Part shown: piece by piece, positions 57,463 through 64,000 of the stretch
Position numbering within the stretch: position 1 is the stretch's first letter
Layout: every line of letters begins with the position of its first letter
Assembly: GCA_021234155.1 (NCBI GenBank)
Contig: JAJEKV010000027.1
Span: forward strand, 15,410,891-15,474,890
DNA from: Isoetes taiwanensis
Lineage: Eukaryota; Streptophyta; Lycopodiopsida; Isoetales; Isoetaceae
Direction of reading: 5' to 3'
DNA length: 64,000 nt
The notes under the pieces: model-generated
Databases searched by the model: none
The model's input: the letters and a program-made list of their open reading frames with translations, nothing else
What the model was told of the DNA's origin: nothing
Translations under genes and position numbers: made by a program

Positions 57463-58713
57463 TTAACAAATACCTGAGGTGCTAGGAATTTCCTTTGATG
57501 GTGCCTGCACCAATAACAGATCTGTAACTGGCCAACGAACATAAGGTCCTTGGCACTCGGTTAAAAACTCTTCTCCCATACTTGGAAATGAAAGACGAAT
57601 GTTCAGAAATACTTGCTGGACTTCAATTGTTACAGATGAAGCATCATGTGATATTGCGGGTCCAAGGACGGACACTTCTCCTATACCAACAATAGCCCCC
57701 TCTGCCTTGAGAAGAACCTTTGCATGTAAGAAGAGTGTTGCATCTAGAAAGGAATCTACAATAGAAATGAGGTTAATCAGAAGGTTGGGCATAGATGCAT
57801 TTAAATCCAGACTATCTATTTCTAATCAAGGGATTATGGCATCTTGGGCTTGCTCATCCTGCCATAGGAGCCTTTGTTACTCACTGTGGCCCAAGCTCTA
57901 TATTTGAGAATATACACATTGGAAATGCCCCTATTCTTGGATAAAGATTAGATAAAACCCATGTGCTTAGATAAAGATTATGCACATCAGTGACTTGTTA
58001 ATGGTGGCCAAAAATGTCTTATATCTTAGTTTCTGGCTTTAAACACTTTATTACAGCAGTCCATCTACAACTAAGAGACCTAAAAGATCTTGAACATATC
58101 AGAAATAACAACTGTCTGAAATATTGAAAAACAATAGATTCTATAGATGTCTATTGGTGGTAGAGATAATACCTTCAGGTTGCTTCCTCTTGTAAGTTGT
58201 AGGAGATTTTGTAGAAACAGTTTCAGTCGTCTCAATGGTCATCTCTGTATCCTCAGTTGCAATAGAAGTGTCAATAGTATCACTACTCTCACCCTCAGAC
58301 TCAAAGTGTACATAGTCGTCTGGAATATATACCACCTCCCCTTTATTAACTTGAGCCATATTCTTTTTATACAAAGCTAAAGTTTCTAATGCAGGAAGGT
58401 ACAAAGACTCCTTATTGTGGGGTAGCACCTCCAATCCTGCAGCTTCCCAGAATTTCATTTGAGCTTGCCACCTTGATCTATAAGCCTCAGCAGTGGCAAA
58501 TTTAACTGCACTAGCTCGGCATGCCTTAAACTAATCGTCAGTTATATTTGTAGGCTGCTCAAGTCCATACAATAGCATTTTGACTGCTCCAGATTTGACT
58601 CTAGATATGAGCAAAACATTTGCTCCTTTCTTTGCACCTTTTTTACCACTGGCAGACTGCAGAAGAAAGGGCAGAAACAAAGATGCACATGATTGATTTT
58701 TCACAAACAACAA
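57463..58713 (-). CDS. Uncharacterised protein, probably transposon-encoded
   Basis: Minus-strand frames run in a consistent order: SGKKGAKKGANVLLISRVKS, ASAVKFATAEAYRSRWQAQM, KFWEAAGLEVLPHNKESLYL, then an acidic Thr/Ser-rich stretch (58350-58160). Beyond a likely intron come AKVLLKAEGAIVGIGEVSVL and CQGPYVRWPVTDLLL. The last part resembles the plant DUF8039-type domain that often rides in CACTA-like transposons, but the match is from memory and weak. An in-frame stop near 58533 may be an intron or a break. No transposase was found. Function unknown. Confidence 0.35.
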
Positions 58714-59079
58714 AGCTTCGAAGAGTACGAAGACACATTTGAGAAAGCAATTTTAACATTCATATGGAGCAATTAACATTCATATGGATTTATTATTAGC
58801 TGCTAGTTCTCTGCTGGATAGCTTGTTGAAGCAGGTTACAAGGTAGGTGTTGTTAGGCAAACAAAAATAGGTTACAAGGAGCTTTTGTTAGGATCATTGT
58901 GTGCAGGTTGAAATAGGTCTGTTAGAATTGCCTTCGAAAATAAACGGTGGTCCTTGAGTCACAAAGAGAGATAATGGATTGTGAAAGCTATGATAGAAAT
59001 ACCATCTGAAACTCCTCATTTAATTGAAGATATCATATACTTGCCTTTTCATGTAATTGAAGATATAGTATACTTGCTA

Positions 59080-59580
59080 TAGTCTACCGAGTCTTTCCAG
59101 AAAAAGCTCAAGAACGTACTGAAGGATGGGATGAAGAGGCTAAGATCTACAATTTTGTATGTTCCTCTTGTCATTGTAGGATCAAAAGTATGCCTAAATT
59201 TTGCAAGGTAATGACCTAATACATGTCCTTACAATGACTTTTTCTAATTTCTAGGATAGATAAATTTTGATTATCTTCTTATTCTTTAATTACAGGGTAA
59301 TCTAAACAATCTAGCTATTGGGTATCAATTCTCAAGAGGGAAGCGTAATCGAACTAGCATGGTTTGCAATGCAATGTTTCTAAATGGAGGAAAAAAACAT
59401 GCAAAGCCATACCCAATCTTATTTGTTCCAGAAAAGGGAATTAAGCACATTAACAAATTGCCAGAAGATTACATGAGCTTATTTTGTCAGCCTCTTGTTC
59501 AACAATTAAAGTCTCTTTTTATGAATGGGATCCAACTAGAAGGCATAGCCAAGCCTGTGCCACAAGGCCCCCAAAAATGA
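59080..59580 (+). CDS. Uncharacterised two-exon coding segment
   Basis: An open frame at about 59083-59208 (RVFPEKAQERTEGWDEEAKI, NFVCSSCHCRIKSMPKFCK) is joined by a good GT-AG intron (about 59209-59296) to GNLNNLAIGYQFSRGKRNR, ILFVPEKGIKHINKLPEDYM and QPLVQQLKSLFMNGIQ, ending TGA at 59578-59580. The CSSCHC cluster could be a small zinc site. Frame continuity over the intron argues for real coding. I do not recognise the family. With the opposite-strand coding at 57.5-58.7 kb it may be part of one transposon. Confidence 0.4.
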
Positions 59581-59670
59581 ACTTGCATAAAAAATCAACA
59601 TGAAAACCAGTATGTATGTGGTTTTTTTTAATAACAACCCACAATATCAACAAAATGTGTCCTTTATGGT

Positions 59671-60006
59671 TTTGCAAAACCATTGGTAGTTCATATCATA
59701 TTTTTTGTACTAATTCTAAATTGTACGTGAGTTTCTAAAAATCATCATTAGTTTGTAAGATGGTTTTTAAGGGTACATTGATTCTGCAAAATCATTGCTA
59801 CTTCATATCATGTTTAATTACATGAATTCTATATCATACAATGTTTTTCGAAATCATTATTAGTTTGGAAGATGTGTTTTAAACATATCTTGATTTTGCA
59901 AAACCATTGCTAGTTTATATCATATTTAATTATATGCATTCTAGAATTTACAATGGTTTCTCTAAATCATCACTAATTTATGGGATGCTTTGTACTTATA
60001 CTTTTT
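59671..60006. repeat. 112-bp tandem repeat, three copies
   Basis: Copies begin at 59671, 59783 and 59895, exactly 112 bp apart. They share tttgcaaaaccattg, tcatatcat.tttaatta, acaatg.ttt and aaatcat.attagttt. Divergence between copies is moderate, so the array is not very recent. Confidence 0.85.
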
Positions 60007-60211
60007 CAATATTACAATTTTCGATGCTTTCACATGCTAGGTATATTTATACTATCGAGTTTTTCTTGTTAGTTCAAAAATCATGTTGAAGTTCATTAAG
60101 ATGCTATGATTTTTTGATGTGATTAATCACTGTGCTTGAAGATACAAAACTTCTAAAGTATGAAGCATACGTTGTAGTGCTTCATAAAATTAAATTAGCA
60201 TTATCAATAGA

Positions 60212-60241
60212 CTAGAAACGTGTGCCCGGCGATGCCGGGCA
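60212..60241 (-). mobile_element. Helitron-type 3' terminus
   Basis: On the minus strand the strong hairpin GCCCGGC/GCCGGGC (60224-60240) is followed after about 8 bp by CTAG and T. This fits the Helitron 3' end. It resembles the ends at 35248 and 61254. No helicase is present. Confidence 0.55.
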
Positions 60242-60349
60242 TTAGTCGTAAATATGTGGAATAAAGAGTTGTTAATGCAGTCGTATCCATAGATGTAATG
60301 GAGTGCAAGATGTGATGGAGTGCAAGTTGTGAAAGGTTTAAAGAATTGA

Positions 60350-60540
60350 ATTGAAATGAATTGGTTTTTAACGTCCTCAGAGACCAATCGGTCTATGGGA
60401 CACAATACAATGTGTAGCAATAAATGCCAAATAGTAAGTGCACGTAGCAGTATCAATTTTACTACCAGGATAAAAAAAAACCCCGCGTTTTTGGGTTTTC
60501 GAGGGAAAAACCTTAGCACGAAAAAATATATATTGCCATA
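60350..60540 (-). mobile_element. Full-length-looking copy of the retroposon family (minus)
   Basis: Read on the minus strand: aaggtttttccctcgaaaac, then ggggttttttttttatcctg, gtagtaa, ccatagaccgattggtctct, aggacgttaaaa and an attcaattcaattc-like tail. The blocks are in the same order as in the copy at 28.8 kb, with a tail of related pentamers. It lies just inside the Helitron-type end at 60212. Confidence 0.6.
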
Positions 60541-61253
60541 CAGTAAATGATGAGACTGGGGCACGTTGTATCTTCAATTGATTTTCTCGATGGGCTAAGA
60601 GATCAGGCATTAACCATGGGTGCATAAGTGGTTATGAAATCTGGAATATGTAGAATGGAATAGAAAGGGTAGACGATGCAATATTATTGGATTCCACCAA
60701 GTTTAGGGTGAATTGGAATTTGTGATGGTCGGGTGTTTTTAGTAAACGCAATTGCAACTGGAGTGTAGTGGTTTTGCGTTTGTGTGTGTTTATAGTATCC
60801 AAGTTTAGTTACTTTCTTGAATTAATGGTGGATTCTCTTTACTTCAGCTCAAATGAAGGAAAGTTTATAAGCATCGAAAAATTCTTTTGCAATGCTCTTT
60901 GTTCCAATAACACAATTTGATTTCAAGGCAAATCATGAATGAATAGATAGATAAAGTCAAAATGTCCAAAAGTGCATGACGAAGTTGAAGAAAGGGGTCA
61001 GAGCCAACTTTTATTATAACTATCCTCAGACTATATTCCAAAGCATTTATGGGTTGCACACATACTACTCGTTCAAAGGAGTTCAATAAAGGTTGGGCAT
61101 AAGCAACTATTCTTAAGCTAAAATAAAGAACCTGGTAAAAATGAAAGAGCACGTACATTCATATTTTATAGAATAGTGGATGGATTGCTCTTTATGTTGG
61201 TACTTTTTTCCGTGATTATTAATGTGACATGCACTCAGAACTTTATGACAACA

Positions 61254-61280
61254 CTAGTAATGGTGCCCAGCGTTGCTGGG
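61254..61280 (-). mobile_element. Helitron-type 3' terminus
   Basis: On the minus strand GCCCAGCAACGCTGGGC (61264-61280) forms a hairpin, followed after 6 bp by CTAG and T. Same orientation as the end at 60212, about 1 kb away. Confidence 0.5.
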
Positions 61281-61399
61281 CAAATGTTGGGAACCTGTCA
61301 ATGATACGTGGTCTTTATTGACATGAGGTATTTTCTCATGCATGCAAATTAGTTAACGATTTGCTATGACCAGATGCATGCTAAAGTAAAAGGACTATA

Positions 61400-61640
61400 T
61401 AGCAACGGTGCCTAGCAAAAAACCTAAATGGTGCTTAGCAAAAACCTAAATGGTGAACATGTCAGTTGTGCCCTAGTAAGGCTCACCGCTTGATCTTTCT
61501 AGATCTTTCCACCGCCTTTAAGTCCCCTAAATAGCGTTGGGCTAAAGTTGGAAAAAACCTAAATAGTGCCTAGCAAAAACCTAAATAGTGAGATAAATTG
61601 GCAGAGTTAGCGTTGGGCTAAAGTTGGAAATTTGTAATTG
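61400..61640. repeat. Short interspersed repeats
   Basis: The unit gcctagcaaaaacctaaat occurs four times in slightly changed form between 61408 and 61585. gcgttgggctaaagttgga occurs twice (61535 and 61610). Direct repeats only; no coding. Confidence 0.7.
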
Positions 61641-63180
61641 GAATTGTGTGCATTGTACTTTAAATTGTTGGGAACTACGTGTATGTTCCCAAATATCTAA
61701 ATGTCTAAGTTTATATTTTAGCATATGTTAGAACTATAGAACCAGTGCTATTTGGAGGTAACACTAGTTATTGCAGAGAAGTTGCTGAGTCGTAACATGG
61801 TTCATTATTTGCCAGAGCCATTCTTTGCTTCGTTGCATCACAAACATGGCGTGTTCAGTTATTGCACTTGCGAGAGTAGGCTTCAAAGGAAATATTGAGA
61901 GGACACCATGACAAGTATTTTTCTTCTGTGTTTGAGAATTGGTAGAGCTTGTTTAGTTGCTTGAATACCAGACGATCAGCTTTTTACTTTACTTCGCTTT
62001 TTCTCCAATACCCTGTAAGCTGTTTCTGATTGGAAATAAAATAGTGTTTCAGATCGTAATGCGTCTATTTTGCATGGGTGCAGTATATCTCTGTTTTTTG
62101 TCTCTTTTGACACTCTTGTAAAATTATAGTATTCTAACTGATTGCTGACACAACTCTTGAATACAGTCATCAGGACTTGGAACAGTAGATGATGCAATAT
62201 CTGCTTGTGATTCTACCGAGACTTTAGTATATTTGCCCTGACATTGGTACTACTATTGGGACCTTGAAGTACGAAGTGCATTTGCTTAGAACTTGGTACT
62301 GCTAAACAAGAATCTATTGTTGCAACAGGAGAAACCACTAGTGTATTCTGTGCAGACAATGTGAAGGATGATTGTATAGGATCTTCAATCAGTGCCTTGG
62401 AGATTTGTGTAGAACCTCCATCACTCAACCTGTGCCTCAGTCCCTAGAACTTGAGGAAACAGTTAGAAAAAAAGCCCTTGAAAAAAAGCCCTTGAAGCAG
62501 GAACATTTGTTGCCAAGAAAACATTTGTTTCCATGAGAACCTCCCAAGTGCTTCTATGTCTATATTTTCTCCGCACTATTCAAAAACTTGTAATCATGTT
62601 TCATTATTGTTCTTAATATGATAATTGTTCTTGATATGATTGTTGCATAGTCCAATTCTCATTCATATAATATTGTTAGCCACCACAATGAAAGTGAAGA
62701 TAAGCCACAATGAAAAACCATGGTGCCATGTGGGGAAACCATAAGCATAGACTATGAGAATATTATACATGTCTAAACTAGCATGTTTAGACCATGCAAT
62801 AATATCGTGGGAAAAAAGTATGTATAAACCAAGTAAATAAATTACTTCGTAAATACTTTATGGCTTTAACACTAGAGTTGTCCCTGGGACCATTCCTAAT
62901 CCATGGACTGGAATTGATCCATTTGATCGACTTTCACTTAAACCATTATATATGAGAATAGAAGTTTCAATTTCAATATCTAGCATTATAACAGGGGGTT
63001 ACTTTTGTATTTTTGTACGTTTTTTACTAAGGTTTTGCTATGATTTTGTGGTGTATTTCAGTTGACGTACTAATGCGTACATCTAGAGTGCGCATACGCT
63101 TTCATTGTTTTTTATGGCACTTAGACAATGGTCTAACCCCTTGAAAAAAAAATGTAATATATTGAAAAAAAAAAATGGAA
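61641..63180. other. Unassigned AT-rich region
   Basis: Minus-strand open frames at 61976-62197 and 62213-62428 do not match anything I know. No RNA gene or known repeat was recognised. A-rich runs at 63145-63175 are not linked to an identifiable retroposon. Confidence 0.35.
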
Positions 63181-64000
63181 TATGGCATGCAAGGTTCGAG
63201 AGGTGTTACTTTAGGGTTCTTCTGGAATTAGGGTTCTCCTGGAAAGACCTCTGCCGCTGAAGCTCTGTTCTTCTGCAACACTAACAAGTTTCGAATTTCA
63301 TCCTCTCTTGATGGGCTTCAGTTTTCATCAGGCAAATCCTTATAACAGATCCGAGAAGTTAATGTCTCCCATTGCTTAATGTATTCCATTGTTTTTGCAG
63401 AGCACACAGGGTCGGAACTTGCAGGGATTTCAGGGCTGTGACAAGCTATATGATCCTTTCTATGCAAGGACAGATGTAGATGTGTTTAATCGTCAGGTGG
63501 GCAGGTGGGCGGATAGATGATCCAGGATTCAGGGCGTTTTTGTCTGCAGCGGCATCTAGTTCAGAGCATTCAGAACCGATGTGATAATCTAGTTAGAGAA
63601 CGCATCAAAATCAAACAAAGGGTTTGTGCAGAGAGATGATCCAGGGTTCAGGGCATTTTTGTTTGCTGATATGAATTCGCAAGCATCAATATTGTAAGTC
63701 ATATCCATCTATTTCTATCCTTCGCAGGATTTGTTTTAACCAGGTACTGCTCTGAAAAGCTCCTTTACTATGCAATTGATTGTTAGCCAAATAAGGTGCG
63801 TCGTATGCAATGGCGTTTAGCCCAGAGGATTTGCTATGAAGCTGGAGACCATAAGAATCGTGATTCTAGACTTACCCCAGGTCTGTACTCTATCTCTTTG
63901 ATGGATAGGGTGCGTTACTGTGCTGGAAAGCTTTGCCTTCACAAAGTTTTTTGAAGGCAAGAACCAACTGATTTGTGTTGGTTAAAGGTGTGCCTAAAGC
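63181..64000 (+). other. Possible 5' exons of a gene leaving the window
   Basis: A T-rich tract and TTTTTGCAG at about 63402 precede an open stretch (STQGRNLQGFQGCDKLYDPF, TDVDVFNRQ) that ends at a GTGGGC donor near 63497. A second open stretch around 63800-63880 (MQWRLAQRICYEAGDHKNR) ends CCAG|GTCTGT. Both splice-like contexts fit a plus-strand gene, but I recognise no family. A degenerate duplication (gatgatccagg.ttcagggc) at 63517 and 63637 lies between them. Confidence 0.3.

Overview
This window is nuclear DNA of a land plant. Genes are split by GT-AG introns, two proteins are typical of plants (a CAT-type cationic amino acid transporter and a plastid-targeted membrane protein), and most of the rest is decayed transposable elements. 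A fragment related to DNA-PKcs is present. As far as I know that kinase is missing from Arabidopsis and the model grasses, so a non-flowering vascular plant or a gymnosperm is my best guess. That placement is inference, not proof.

Layout. (1) 1.6-6.0 kb: two genes in divergent orientation share a promoter of about 395 bp. One is a neuferricin-like cytochrome b5/heme-steroid-binding protein (minus); the other is a DUF7794-like membrane protein with a signal peptide (plus). (2) 6-9 kb: short tandem duplications, two GC-rich foldback MITEs and the C-terminal remnant of an RTE-like LINE. (3) 9-18 kb: a nearly full-length but frameshifted L1-type LINE (minus) sits inside an older L1-type LINE (plus), with a 451-bp inverted-repeat element next to it. 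(4) 18.4-29 kb: an LTR/primer-binding-site remnant, a poly(A)-tailed retroposon without ORFs, a GTGTGGTGT minisatellite, a Ty1/copia gag-protease-integrase fragment lacking RT, and retroposon copies with ATTCT tails. (5) 32.3-32.8 kb: a short gene for a plastid membrane protein, apparently with an in-frame stop. (6) 34-36 kb: a cluster of small palindromes, tRNA-like SINE copies and a Helitron 3' end. (7) 37.4-50.6 kb: a complete, about 13-kb CAT transporter gene (minus). One of its introns holds an intronless, broken DNA-PKcs-like copy in antisense; another holds an RT fragment. (8) 51-64 kb: mostly repeats, an amino acid transporter fragment, two uncharacterised coding remnants, two more Helitron 3' ends, a 112-bp tandem repeat, and perhaps the first exons of a gene leaving the window.

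The genes do not form a pathway; this is ordinary gene space inflated by transposons. The most notable point is the DNA-PKcs-like retrocopy. Two GC-AG introns, a family of retroposons with pentanucleotide tails and three Helitron-type termini are also worth checking.
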